Both the position numbers and the translations under genes were made by a program. A stretch of DNA of 64,000 nt, from contig CAZUIM010000001.1 in NCBI GenBank assembly GCA_964620325.1, positions 1 to 64,000 of the forward strand. The letters are read 5' to 3'. Below are positions 16,138 to 24,777 of this stretch, piece after piece (the stretch's first letter is position 1; each line of letters opens with the position of its first letter). The notes beneath the pieces were generated by a model. That model ran no database searches. It saw only the letters and a program-made list of their open reading frames with translations, and was not told where the DNA came from. Source of the DNA: CAZMYM01 sp964620325. GTDB taxonomy: Bacteria > Bipolaricaulota > Bipolaricaulia > UBA7950 > UBA9294.

Positions 16138-17649
16138 GTGCTTCTGACATATGTCGGATGGGGTGTCAGTGTCCTCGCCGCGATCGCGATCGGGCTCCTC
16201 ATCGGAAGTGTGCCGAGACGGCGGAAGGAGGAGACGATCCTCTCAGCCGCCCAGGAAGAGGCGGACAAGCTCAAGAAGGAGCGGCTGCTGGAGGCGCGCC
16301 AGCAGATCCAGGAGCTTCGTGAAGAGTTGGAGGAGAGGACGCAGCGTCGCGAGGACGAGGTCGCACGCGCCGAGGAGCGCGTTCTCAAACGCGAGGATCG
16401 TCTCAGGGACAAGCTGGCGCAGCTCGAGAAGATGGAGGACGAACTGCGCGAGGACGAGGAAGGGCTCCTTCAACTGAAGACCGAGGGAGAGCGTCTGCTG
16501 GAGGAAGGGAAGAGCCAGCTCGAACGGATCGCCGGTTGGACACAGGAGCAGGCGCGCGAGCACCTGATCAAGGTGGTCGAGACCGAGTCCCAGCGCTATT
16601 TCTCACGGAAGATCGAGGAGGTCGAGCGGCGGGCGCGCGAGGAGAGTGAGCAACGGGCGGCGCACGTGATCGCCACCGCCGTGCAGCGGTACGCCGCCGA
16701 GTACGTCGAGGAGAACGTCGTCAGCTCGGTCCCGCTTCCGTCGGAGGAGTTCAAAGGGCGGATCATCGGACGCGAGGGGCGGAACATCAAGACGTTCGAG
16801 GCGCTGACCGGCGTCGAGCTTCTGGTCGACGACACACCGGAGATGGTCGTTCTGTCGTGCTTCCATCCGCTCCGCCGGGAGGTCGCCCGAATGGCGCTCA
16901 CTCGGCTGATCGAGGACGGGCGGATCCACCCGGCGCAGATCGAGGAGAAGGTTCAGCGGGCGAAGAGCCACCTTTCCGAACGGGTCAAGGAGGAAGGCCG
17001 GAAGGCGGCGTTCGATCTCGGCATCGAGATCCATCCGGAGCTGGCCGCCCTCCTCGGGCGTCTCCGATACCGGACGAGCTACGGGCAGAACCAGCTGACG
17101 CATTCGATCGAGGTGAGCACGATCGCCAAGATCCTCGCCGATGAACTCGGGGTCGACGCGACGAAGGCGAAGCGCGCCGGGTTGTTGCACGACATCGGGA
17201 AGGCGGTCGACCACGAAGTCGACGGACCGCACGCGCTGATCGGTGCCGATCTGGCTCGCCGGTACGGGGAGCCGAAGGAGATCGTCGAGGCGATCGCCGC
17301 GCATCACGAGGACGTCGAGTTGAAGACGCCTCTGGCCGTCCTGATCCAGGCGGCCGACACGTTGTCCGCCGCGCGACCGGGGGCACGGCAGGAGACCTAC
17401 GAACGGTACGTCCAGCGCCTTCACGATTTGGAGGAACTCTGCCGGTCGTTCCCGGCCGTCGACGAGGCGTTCGCACTGCAGGCGGGTCGTGAGGTTCGGA
17501 TCATGGTCCATCCGGATCGAGCGAGCGACGACGTCTCGGCGAAACTCGCCTACGACATCGCGCGCGCGATCGAGGAGGAGCTCAACTACCCGGGCGAGAT
17601 CAAGGTAAACGTGATTCGGCAGACGCAGTTCACCGAGAGCGCGAAGTAG
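16138..17649 (+). CDS. rny: Ribonuclease Y
   Basis: RNase Y is a membrane-anchored endoribonuclease that starts mRNA decay. The 503-aa protein has the standard order: an N-terminal TM helix (~5-24), a long charged coiled coil to ~190, a KH domain with FKGRIIGREGRNIKTFE at ~205-221, and an HD domain with LLHDIGKAVDHE at ~349-360 and AIAAHHEDVE later. The end IKVNVIRQTQFTESAK is nearly family consensus. GTG at 16138 is the start. It is followed by spoVS, a conserved pairing in many Gram-positive and deep-branching bacteria. Confidence 0.98.
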   Translation: MLLTYVGWGVSVLAAIAIGLLIGSVPRRRKEETILSAAQEEADKLKKERLLEARQQIQELREELEERTQRREDEVARAEERVLKREDRLRDKLAQLEKMEDELREDEEGLLQLKTEGERLLEEGKSQLERIAGWTQEQAREHLIKVVETESQRYFSRKIEEVERRAREESEQRAAHVIATAVQRYAAEYVEENVVSSVPLPSEEFKGRIIGREGRNIKTFEALTGVELLVDDTPEMVVLSCFHPLRREVARMALTRLIEDGRIHPAQIEEKVQRAKSHLSERVKEEGRKAAFDLGIEIHPELAALLGRLRYRTSYGQNQLTHSIEVSTIAKILADELGVDATKAKRAGLLHDIGKAVDHEVDGPHALIGADLARRYGEPKEIVEAIAAHHEDVELKTPLAVLIQAADTLSAARPGARQETYERYVQRLHDLEELCRSFPAVDEAFALQAGREVRIMVHPDRASDDVSAKLAYDIARAIEEELNYPGEIKVNVIRQTQFTESAK

Positions 17650-17674
17650 GAGCAAGGATAGGTCGAGACAGACG

Positions 17675-17995
17675 ATGCACGTACTGAAGGTCTCTTCGAG
17701 CTCGGATCCGTCCGCCGCCGCCGGCGCGATCGCGAACGGGATTCGCGAGTTGGGGACCGCCGAGATTCAGGTGATCGGTCCACGCGCGGTGAACCAAGCG
17801 GTCAAGGCGATCGCCATCGCGAGGGGGTATCTCGCGGCGAGCGGGTTGGACGTCTATTGCGTTCCGAGCTTCGCGAGCGTTCAGATCGGAGCCGGCGAAC
17901 AGGAGAAGACGGCGATCCTATTCAGCGTCCGGACCCGCCACGGGCTACGAGGGGGAAGGGGCTCGGCCGTCGAGCCGAGCGGGGAGGCCCGATAG
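17675..17995 (+). CDS. spoVS: SpoVS-like Alba-fold protein
   Basis: The first ~88 residues are a near-complete SpoVS domain: LKVSSSSDPSAAAGAIANGI, GTAEIQVIGPRAVNQAVKAIAIARGYL, and FASVQIGAGEQEKTAILFSV. SpoVS is a small Alba-like protein first named in sporulation but widespread in non-sporulating bacteria, where it probably binds nucleic acid. It lies 25 bases downstream of rny and may share its transcript. The last ~18 residues are a variable, basic tail. Confidence 0.93.
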   Translation: MHVLKVSSSSDPSAAAGAIANGIRELGTAEIQVIGPRAVNQAVKAIAIARGYLAASGLDVYCVPSFASVQIGAGEQEKTAILFSVRTRHGLRGGRGSAVEPSGEAR

Positions 17996-18000
17996 GCGTC

Positions 18001-18037
18001 TTGCTTTTCTGCACGCCGGCTCAGTACCATTCCGGGA
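18001..18037 (+). promoter_or_regulatory. Promoter-like element shared by the two SurA/TPR genes (copy 1)
   Basis: TTGCTT (18001-18006), an 18-base spacer and TACCAT (18025-18030). The 19 bases at 18019-18037 match 17 of 19 with those at 22140-22158 before the paralogous gene. Confidence 0.45.
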
Positions 18038-18073
18038 ATCCGCCGACTCTGACCAAGGGAGTGAGCTACCGCG

Positions 18074-20743
18074 ATGTCTAGATTCTTCCACCGTCACCAG
18101 AAGACGATCATCTGGATCGTCGTCCTGTCGTTCTTCATCGGGAGCGTGGTCCTCGTCGGGCTGAACCAGGCCGGCATCTTCCAGTCGTCTCCCACAACGG
18201 ACCAAGACGATCGGCCGGAGTACGCGGTGCGCGTCAATGATGAAAAGATCGACGTTGCCGCGCTGAACGCGGTGGCGAATCAGATCTTCAATCAGTACCA
18301 AAGGATCTATCAGCAGATCGGCCAAGACGCCAGCGTTCTCCTCGAAGGGGCACGGGGCGCGTACTTTCTTCTCGGCCTGCAGGCCGACGCGGCGAACGAG
18401 ATCATCCGGCGGGCGTTGTACAGGCAGGAGGCTCAGGCACGCGGTGTTCGAGTCTCCGACAGCCAAGTCGAGGCGACACTGGAGGAGCAATACACGAGCT
18501 TCCTCCGATCGAACAACGTGACCGAGGAGCAGTTGATCGACTATCTGGAGCAGCAGGGGAGCTCACTCACGGCGTTTCGCGAGTCGATTCGCGCCGAGAT
18601 CGAAGTCGAGCTGCTTCAGGTCGCGGTGAATGAGTCGGTCGCCGGCCTGATCGCGCCGACCGAGGATGAGTTGATGGCCTACTACGAGGCTCACATTGCC
18701 GAATACGAAGTGGGAGAGAAGGTTCGCGCTTCTCATGTCCTCACCGAGGATCTGGAGACGGCTCAAGAGGTGAAGGCGCTTCTCGATGACGGGGCCGACT
18801 TCGCGGAACTGGCGAGCATCTACTCGATCGACACGAACACCAAGGAGAGCGGCGGGGACCTGGATTGGTTCGGCCGCGGCGAGACCGTGTCCGAGTTCGA
18901 GGAAGCGGTCTTCGCCCTCCGGGTCGGCGAGATCAGTGAGCCGGTGCAGACCGAGTACGGCTATCACATCATCAAGCTGACCGATCGGGAAGCGGCGCAC
19001 ACGCCGACGTTCGACGAGGTGCGCGACGACGTCTACGAGGACTACGCCGCGGAAGAGACGGAGCATCGGGTAGAGGAGCGGTTCAGGGAGCTTCGGGCGG
19101 CGAGTCAGATCGAGGTCGCCTTTCCGCTGATCAACGCCTACCTCCTCAAGGAGGAGGGGATCGATCTCGCGCTCGCCGAGTTCGAGCGGATTCGCGACGA
19201 AGGTCTGGCGAGCGATCCGTACCTCCCGTACTACATCGGCAGACTCTACGAAGAGAAGGCCCAGCGTGTGGCGAGCGAGTTGACGGAACTCGAGGCGATC
19301 GAGGAACCGACGGAGGCCGACCTCGCGCGAATCGAGGCGCTGCAAGCGGAACAGGATGCGAATGAGGCCGCGGCTTTGGCGTCGTATCTCGCCGCCCTGG
19401 AGAACGTCGACGCCGATGAGACGTTCCTCAACCGGATTCTCAGCCTCAATCCGGACAGCACCGACGCGACGTTCCTGCTCGGGAAGCTGTTCTACGATCG
19501 GGGAGACTACGTCAAGGCGGAGGAGCGATTCGCCGCCGTGATCGCCAAGGATGATGAATATGTCGCCGCCTACGTGGCCTCGGGAGACCTGGCGGTTCGG
19601 ACCGGGAACTATCCGCTGGCGCGCTCGCGGTACGAGAAGGCGCTCCAACTCCGCGAGTCGAGCTCCAGCGTGATGTTGAAGTTGGTCAACGTGCATCTGG
19701 AGCTCGGAGCGATCGACGAGGCGCAGGGGCTGATCGACGAGGTGCAGGCGATCGATCCGGAGAACGTCAGCGCGAGGATCGCCGAGGGTGACGTTGCGCG
19801 AGCGCAGCTTGCCACGGCGGTCGCCGAGCGGGACGAGCTCGAGGCAAAGGAGTCACTCACCGAAGAGGAGGCCGCGCGCCTCGCCGAACTCGGCGAGGCG
19901 ATCGAGGAGCACTACGAGATTGCCGTTGCGCGATACGAACGCGCGATACAGAGCGGCGGGTCACTCGAGCTGAGGACGAAGCTCGGCGACGCGCACCTCC
20001 TTGCGGGGCGTCTCGACGAGGCGGAGGACGAGTTCGAAGACGTCATCATGCGATCGCCGTACACGGCGGACGCTTACGAGGGGCTCGGCAAGGTCCTGAT
20101 CGCTCGCGGGGAGATCGAGGACGGACTCGAGAACCTGCGAACGGCGTTGGTGAGGTCGTTCGACACCGCACAGCGGGAACGCGTCGCGGAACAGATCGTC
20201 GAGATGGATCCGACCGACATCGAGTTGAGGATGGATCTGGCGGAGATCTACGCGTCGCAGTACAAGTGGAGTGCGGCGATCACGCAGTACGCCGCCGTGC
20301 TCGACGCGCGGCCGGGCGATCTGGAGGCGGCCCTCGGAATCGCCGAGGCGTATCGCTGGCGCGGTGAGCATTCGACCGGAATCGAGTACCTCGAACGCGT
20401 GAAGGCGGAGACGGAAGGAGCGACCGATCTGATCCGGCTGAACGAGGCGATCGTCGAGATTGCGGACGACGACGCCGGAGCGGACAAGCCGCTCGGAGCG
20501 GCCGGACTCGACGCGCTGATCGAGCTCGCGGAACTCCACCTCGCGGACGACGTCGACGCGGCCGTCGAGGCGCTCGAGCGGGTTCGCACGGAGGATCCGG
20601 CGTACCGGGCCGACGAAGTCGAGGAACTCCTCCGTTCGACGGAGCCCGAGCCGGAGGATCCGGCGGGCGAGGATGTGACCGATGCCGGGTCTTCGGACGA
20701 AGACGGCGCGTCGGCCGAAGACGACGACAGCTCGGCCCCGTAG
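18074..20743 (+). CDS. SurA/PpiD-like peptidyl-prolyl isomerase with TPR repeats
   Basis: The 889-aa protein has one N-terminal TM helix (~10-30, IIWIVVLSFFIGSVVLVGL), so it is anchored in the inner membrane facing the periplasm. A SurA-N-type chaperone region (~55-210) precedes one parvulin domain (~216-306: KVRASHVLTED, GGDLDWFGRGE, EYGYHIIKLTD). From ~340 to 840 there are repeated TPR-like helices, and the C-terminus is acidic (ends near DEDGASAEDDDSSAP). PpiD-like proteins fold exported and outer-membrane proteins; the long TPR part suggests a scaffold for partners. The ribosome site is AAGGGAG. A parvulin-less paralogue lies at 22195. Confidence 0.9.
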   Translation: MSRFFHRHQKTIIWIVVLSFFIGSVVLVGLNQAGIFQSSPTTDQDDRPEYAVRVNDEKIDVAALNAVANQIFNQYQRIYQQIGQDASVLLEGARGAYFLLGLQADAANEIIRRALYRQEAQARGVRVSDSQVEATLEEQYTSFLRSNNVTEEQLIDYLEQQGSSLTAFRESIRAEIEVELLQVAVNESVAGLIAPTEDELMAYYEAHIAEYEVGEKVRASHVLTEDLETAQEVKALLDDGADFAELASIYSIDTNTKESGGDLDWFGRGETVSEFEEAVFALRVGEISEPVQTEYGYHIIKLTDREAAHTPTFDEVRDDVYEDYAAEETEHRVEERFRELRAASQIEVAFPLINAYLLKEEGIDLALAEFERIRDEGLASDPYLPYYIGRLYEEKAQRVASELTELEAIEEPTEADLARIEALQAEQDANEAAALASYLAALENVDADETFLNRILSLNPDSTDATFLLGKLFYDRGDYVKAEERFAAVIAKDDEYVAAYVASGDLAVRTGNYPLARSRYEKALQLRESSSSVMLKLVNVHLELGAIDEAQGLIDEVQAIDPENVSARIAEGDVARAQLATAVAERDELEAKESLTEEEAARLAELGEAIEEHYEIAVARYERAIQSGGSLELRTKLGDAHLLAGRLDEAEDEFEDVIMRSPYTADAYEGLGKVLIARGEIEDGLENLRTALVRSFDTAQRERVAEQIVEMDPTDIELRMDLAEIYASQYKWSAAITQYAAVLDARPGDLEAALGIAEAYRWRGEHSTGIEYLERVKAETEGATDLIRLNEAIVEIADDDAGADKPLGAAGLDALIELAELHLADDVDAAVEALERVRTEDPAYRADEVEELLRSTEPEPEDPAGEDVTDAGSSDEDGASAEDDDSSAP

Positions 20744-20755
20744 GGCCGACGCGCA

Positions 20756-21403
20756 TTGGTCGATCGAGGGCGGGACGACCGTGGGGAGAAGGCGCGATCG
20801 CCGTTCGAGGAGTTGGTCGATCTGATCGCCCGACTTCGGGATCCGGAATCCGGTTGTCCGTGGGATCGCGCGCAGGATCATCGATCGCTTCGACCGTACA
20901 TGCTGGAAGAGGCGTACGAGGCGATTGCGGCGATCGACGTGGGAGACTCAGACGCCCTGGCGGACGAATTGGGTGACGTTCTCCTCCAAGTCCTGCTTCA
21001 CAGCCGGATTGCGGAAGAGCGGGGCGAGTTCTCGATCGACAACGTGCTCTCCCGCTTGGCCGAGAAGCTGACGCGTCGCCATCCCCACGTCTTCGGGAAC
21101 GCGTCGAACGATCTCGCGTCGGTTCATCGACGGTGGGAGGAGATCAAGGCGAGGGAGAGGCAGAATGCGAAGCCGCGGGCCGCGCCGCTCCCGACTCTCG
21201 TCCGGGCCCGCAAGGTGCTCCTCTTGCGGGCCAAGCTCGGCAAGGTGCATGCAATGAACGAGGGACGAAGTGATTCAGCGCCGGAGGCGCGGGCCGGAGC
21301 ACGCCTTCTTGCGGTGATCGACGAGATCTGGCGAGAAGGATTCGATCCGGAGTTGGTGCTGCAGAAGGCGCTCGATCGACTCGAAGCGGAGGAGGCCGAG
21401 TGA
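20756..21403 (+). CDS. mazG: MazG-family nucleotide pyrophosphohydrolase
   Basis: The 215-aa protein has the MazG core: FEELVDLIARLRDPESGCPWDRAQDH, MLEEAYEAIAAID (the EExxE helix, ~49-55) and ADELGDVLLQVLLHS (ExxD motif, ~69-83). MazG hydrolyses NTPs to NMP and pyrophosphate, cleaning the pool or lowering ppGpp. It is shorter than E. coli MazG (263 aa) but keeps one full catalytic domain. TTG 20756 is the likely start. Its stop overlaps the GTG start of the next gene, so the two are coupled. Confidence 0.93.
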   Translation: MVDRGRDDRGEKARSPFEELVDLIARLRDPESGCPWDRAQDHRSLRPYMLEEAYEAIAAIDVGDSDALADELGDVLLQVLLHSRIAEERGEFSIDNVLSRLAEKLTRRHPHVFGNASNDLASVHRRWEEIKARERQNAKPRAAPLPTLVRARKVLLLRAKLGKVHAMNEGRSDSAPEARAGARLLAVIDEIWREGFDPELVLQKALDRLEAEEAE

Positions 21404-21675
21404 ACGACGCGATCGTCTACTGGCTCGGCACGACCGAGGACGAGGTTCACTTCCTCGATGCGATCATCAGCGCCTACGACGGTCTGGCGAACGTTCGTCG
21501 GGAGTACCGGATTCGCGACGGCCGGACCGAGTACAAGGTCTTCGTCGCTTCGGGGATGGAGACGGAGTTCCTCGAACTCGTCGAGCGGCTTCGAGCCGCC
21601 GCGACCATCACGTCCGTCGAAAGGGATGGGCACGGTGAATCCGATCCGACTGCTGAGGCCGACACGGACCGTTGA
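21400..21675 (+). CDS. DUF4911-like small protein
   Basis: This 91-aa protein contains a pattern resembling DUF4911 (FLDAIISAYDGLANVR, then YKVFVASGMETEFLELVERL), a short alpha/beta domain of unknown function. It starts at a GTG overlapping the mazG stop, and the HAD phosphatase gene starts inside its last 50 bases in another frame, so mazG, this gene and yqeG form a tightly coupled trio. The C-terminal 15 residues, encoded in the overlap, are acidic and probably unstructured. Confidence 0.75.
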   Translation: MNDAIVYWLGTTEDEVHFLDAIISAYDGLANVRREYRIRDGRTEYKVFVASGMETEFLELVERLRAAATITSVERDGHGESDPTAEADTDR

Positions 21676-22126
21676 GACGATCCTCGACGTCGATTACGAT
21701 GAGCTTCGGGCCGCGGGAAAGCGAGCGATGCTCTTCGATCTCGACGGCACGCTGGAGTGGGGACGTCCGTCGGCGCTTCGTCGCGAGACTGTCGCTTTCC
21801 TCGGGGAGCTGAGGCGTGCGGGGCTTCTGGTCGGGATCCTGAGCAACCGTCGGTGGCTGTCGGAGACCGCACGGCACGGTCTGCAGGTCGACGGTGTCCC
21901 GGTGTCATTCCGGGCTGGGAAGCCTCGCAGAGGCGCCTACGTGCGACTGATGCGGCGACTCGACGTCGGACCGGCGGAATCCGTCTTCATCGGGGATCGA
22001 AGGTTGACCGACATCCTCGGAGCGAACCGAGCAGGGCTCGACACGATTCTCGTTCGCGCTCCGGCATTTCCGAGCAATCGGCGTCCAGGGCAGAGATCGC
22101 TGGACGACGGAGAGGGCAATCCTTGA
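21626..22126 (+). CDS. YqeG-type HAD phosphatase
   Basis: The 166-aa HAD-superfamily enzyme belongs to the YqeG/HAD-IIIA group. The N-terminal segment LLRPTRTVETILDVD is typical of YqeG, followed by motif I FDLDGTLEWG (~37-46), motif II ILSNRR (~73), the motif III lysine in FRAGKPRRG, and motif IV GDRRLTDILGANRAGL. YqeG-type enzymes act as phosphatidylglycerophosphate or related phosphatases in some lineages; the substrate here is not proven. The ATG at 21626 overlaps the preceding gene by 50 bases. Confidence 0.88.
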   Translation: MGTVNPIRLLRPTRTVETILDVDYDELRAAGKRAMLFDLDGTLEWGRPSALRRETVAFLGELRRAGLLVGILSNRRWLSETARHGLQVDGVPVSFRAGKPRRGAYVRLMRRLDVGPAESVFIGDRRLTDILGANRAGLDTILVRAPAFPSNRRPGQRSLDDGEGNP

Positions 22127-22158
22127 GGCACATTCGGTCGCTCGGTACCATGCCGGGA
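22123..22158 (+). promoter_or_regulatory. Promoter-like element shared by the two SurA/TPR genes (copy 2)
   Basis: TTGAGG (22123-22128), a 17-base spacer and TACCAT (22146-22151). The surrounding GCTCGGTACCATGCCGGGA is nearly the same as at 18019-18037 (differences at two positions). Confidence 0.45.
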
Positions 22159-22194
22159 TGTCTCACAAACTAGGTCAGCGAAGAGAGAACGAGC

Positions 22195-24489
22195 ATGCGT
22201 GAGTTCCTGCGTCGCCGTCGGATCGTCGTTTTCGGTGCCCTTGTCGTCGCTGTCGCGGTGGTCGTCATCGCCCTCGCTCTGACCGGCGTCTTCTCCGGTC
22301 GCGACGGGGCTCAAGAGACGACGGCCGGCCACGTGGCGGTCGTGAACGGATCGGAGATCACCCGGGAGGCGCTCGATCGTGCCGCCGCCGACCTGACCTC
22401 GTACTACAGGCAGTTGGCCGGCGGTGAGAGCGACCTGTTCGACGGAGCAGCCGGCGCGTATCTCCAGCTTCGGATCTTCCACGAATCCCTGACCGAGTTG
22501 ATCCGCCAGACGCTGATTCGCGATGCGGCGCGGGCTCGGAGCATCTCGGTCGAGGAAGAGACGATCGAAGAGCGAGCGGAGCGGCGCTATCAGACCCTGC
22601 TCGGCCAGTACGGGATCGCTGAGCAACAGCACGCCGCCTACCTCGAGGCCTCCGGCAGCTCGGTCGAAGGGTACAAGGCGACGCTGCGCGACGAGGTGGC
22701 GATGCAGCTGCTGACCGAAGCGGTGCAGCAGGCCGTGATCGAGGAGAGCGCTCCGGATGAAGAGGCGCTCCGCGCCCGTTTCGAGGAGGATCCGAGCGAC
22801 TACTCGGATGAGGGAGGGGTCGTCCCGTCGTTCAGCGAGGTCCGCGAGCGCGTACGAACGGAGTACCTGGACGAGAACAGGAGCGGCATCATCACGGCGT
22901 GGTACGAGGAGATCCTCGAGTCGTCGGCGATCGAGATTGAGATTCCGCTTCTTCGCGCCTACGACCTCCAAACGCGCGATCCCGAAGCAGGTCTCGCCGA
23001 ATTCGAGCGACTGCACCGGGAGGGCGTCCTGGCCGATCCGTACCTGCCGTACTACATGGCGCGGCTAATCGAAAGCCGGGCGGCCACGGCGGAAGTGGCG
23101 GCCTACTCGCTGGAGGAGCTCGACGAGCTGAGTGCGGACCAGGCGAGAGAACTCGAATCGCTGCGCGAGGAGGAGAGGGCGCTCGAGGCGCGAGCGGTCT
23201 CCCTGTACATCGAGACACTGCTTCTTGCCGAGTGGGATGGAGCGCTCATCGCTCGCGCGAAGCGGCTCGATCCCGACGAACCGGCGGCGTCCTTCCTGAA
23301 CGGCATGTTGATGGCGCTCGGAGGGGATCGGGACGGCTCCACCGAGGTCCTCGCGTCGGTTCTGGAGGAGGATTCTTCGTTCGTTCCCGCGTACATCACG
23401 TTGGGCGATTTGGCACAAATGTACGGAGACGTCGAAGAGGCCGAAGCGCACTACGAAGGCGCGCTTGCCGTCCAACCGGAGAGCGTCGCCGTCCTCCTCC
23501 GGATCGCCGAATTGCAGTCGGAGACCGGACACCTCACGGAGGCTCGGGCCACGTTGACCGAGGTCCGGAGGATTGCCCCGAACTCGCCGTGGCTGCGGAT
23601 CGCCGAGGGCGATCTCGCCGCGGTCGAATTGGAGGCAGCGATCGAGGAGCAGGAGCGTGCCTCCGGATCGACCGCGGCCGCCGTGGCCGACCGGATCGAG
23701 GCGACGGCCGATGAGGCGGCCTCCGCCTACCGGGACGCCCTGGAGCGCTCCGGCGATCTCGACATCAACCTGAAGCTCGGCCGCGTCTTGCTGTTGGCGG
23801 GGGACCTCGACGAGGCGCAATCTGAGTTTGAGTACGTCATCCGCCACAGCCCGTACACGAGCGCCGCGTACGAGGGTCGGGGGGACGTTCTCGCCGAGCG
23901 CGGCGACTCGGAAACGGCCGTCGAAGACTATCGCGCCGCCTTGGCGCTCGCCCTCGACTCTCGGGCTCGCGTCCGCCTGCTCGAGCGGATCGTCGAGGAG
24001 GCGCCGGAGTCGGTCGACGACAGACTCGATTTGGCGGAGCTGTACGAGGAACAGGAACGATGGGACGATGCGGTTGCGGTCTACGAGGACGCGCTGTCGA
24101 TCGATCCCTCGCTGACGGACGTCCATTTCCTGATCGGGGAGGCATTCCGCCGTGCCGGAGACTTCCGGGCGGCGGTCGAGGCCCTCGAACGCGGCCTCGA
24201 CGAAGCGGGATTCGTGACGCAACGGAAGCGGTTCCTCGAGGCGATCCTCGCCGTCCTTCAAGACGAGGTCGGGGAGGAAGCGCCCCTTCCGGCGGAAGGA
24301 CTCGACGCACGCCTCGCCCTCGCATCGCTCGAGCTCGAACTGGGGAAGATCGAGTCGGCGCTTGCGGAGGTGCGGTCGGTCCGTGCGACTGATCCGTCCC
24401 ACCGGACCGACAACGTCGCAGACCTGTTGCGGCGGATTCGGGACGAGGCCCCCTCACTCCTCACCGACGAGGAACGCGATCTTCTGTAG
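22195..24489 (+). CDS. SurA-N/TPR membrane-anchored protein lacking the PPIase domain
   Basis: The 764-aa protein is a paralogue of the one at 18074. It has an N-terminal TM helix (~10-31), the SurA-N-type region (VVNGSEITREALDRAA, EESLTELIRQTLIRDAARARSI), and the same junction sequence (PLLRAYDLQTRDPEAGLAEFERL, DPYLPYYMARLIE) leading into a long TPR array. Where the paralogue has its parvulin domain, this protein has only a short linker (~195-235), so isomerase activity is not expected. It may be a chaperone or scaffold on the periplasmic side. A strong hairpin terminator follows its stop. Confidence 0.88.
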   Translation: MREFLRRRRIVVFGALVVAVAVVVIALALTGVFSGRDGAQETTAGHVAVVNGSEITREALDRAAADLTSYYRQLAGGESDLFDGAAGAYLQLRIFHESLTELIRQTLIRDAARARSISVEEETIEERAERRYQTLLGQYGIAEQQHAAYLEASGSSVEGYKATLRDEVAMQLLTEAVQQAVIEESAPDEEALRARFEEDPSDYSDEGGVVPSFSEVRERVRTEYLDENRSGIITAWYEEILESSAIEIEIPLLRAYDLQTRDPEAGLAEFERLHREGVLADPYLPYYMARLIESRAATAEVAAYSLEELDELSADQARELESLREEERALEARAVSLYIETLLLAEWDGALIARAKRLDPDEPAASFLNGMLMALGGDRDGSTEVLASVLEEDSSFVPAYITLGDLAQMYGDVEEAEAHYEGALAVQPESVAVLLRIAELQSETGHLTEARATLTEVRRIAPNSPWLRIAEGDLAAVELEAAIEEQERASGSTAAAVADRIEATADEAASAYRDALERSGDLDINLKLGRVLLLAGDLDEAQSEFEYVIRHSPYTSAAYEGRGDVLAERGDSETAVEDYRAALALALDSRARVRLLERIVEEAPESVDDRLDLAELYEEQERWDDAVAVYEDALSIDPSLTDVHFLIGEAFRRAGDFRAAVEALERGLDEAGFVTQRKRFLEAILAVLQDEVGEEAPLPAEGLDARLALASLELELGKIESALAEVRSVRATDPSHRTDNVADLLRRIRDEAPSLLTDEERDLL

Positions 24490-24518
24490 AAGAGGTCCCT
24501 AAGATGATCGCGCGAGAA

Positions 24519-24557
24519 GGCGAGGCCCCGCCGGTCCCGGACCGGAGGGGCCTCGCC
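24519..24557. terminator. Bidirectional terminator between convergent operons
   Basis: GGCGAGGCCCC (24519-24529) pairs perfectly with GGGGCCTCGCC (24547-24557); the loop contains a second small palindrome. It lies between the plus-strand gene ending at 24489 and the minus-strand gene ending at 24567. Confidence 0.8.
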
Positions 24558-24566
24558 CGTTCCCTG

Positions 24567-24773
24567 CTACCGCCGTTGTCCGCGACGAGCGTAGGTGAAC
24601 GCGCCGTACAGCCCGATGACGAGTCCGCCGAGCGATCCCAACACCGCCAGAAGGTTGAGCAGCAGCGTCGACGGGATCCACTTCAGGACCATCGCGAACG
24701 GGAGGATCGCCCCGAGAACGACGAGGGCGAAGCCGAGCGCGATCATTTGCAGCGGACTCAGTCGGTTCAACAT
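24567..24773 (-). CDS. Small membrane protein at end of Opp operon
   Basis: The 68-aa ORF starts at ATG 24773, four bases after the stop of the OppF-like gene, so it is probably co-transcribed and coupled. It has two hydrophobic helices (MIALGFALVVLGAILPFAMVL and LLLNLLAVLGSLGGLVIGLY) and a basic C-terminus (ARRGQRR). I do not recognise the family. It might assist the permease or be unrelated. Confidence 0.65.
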   Translation of the reverse strand: MLNRLSPLQMIALGFALVVLGAILPFAMVLKWIPSTLLLNLLAVLGSLGGLVIGLYGAFTYARRGQRR

Positions 24774-24777
24774 GGTG

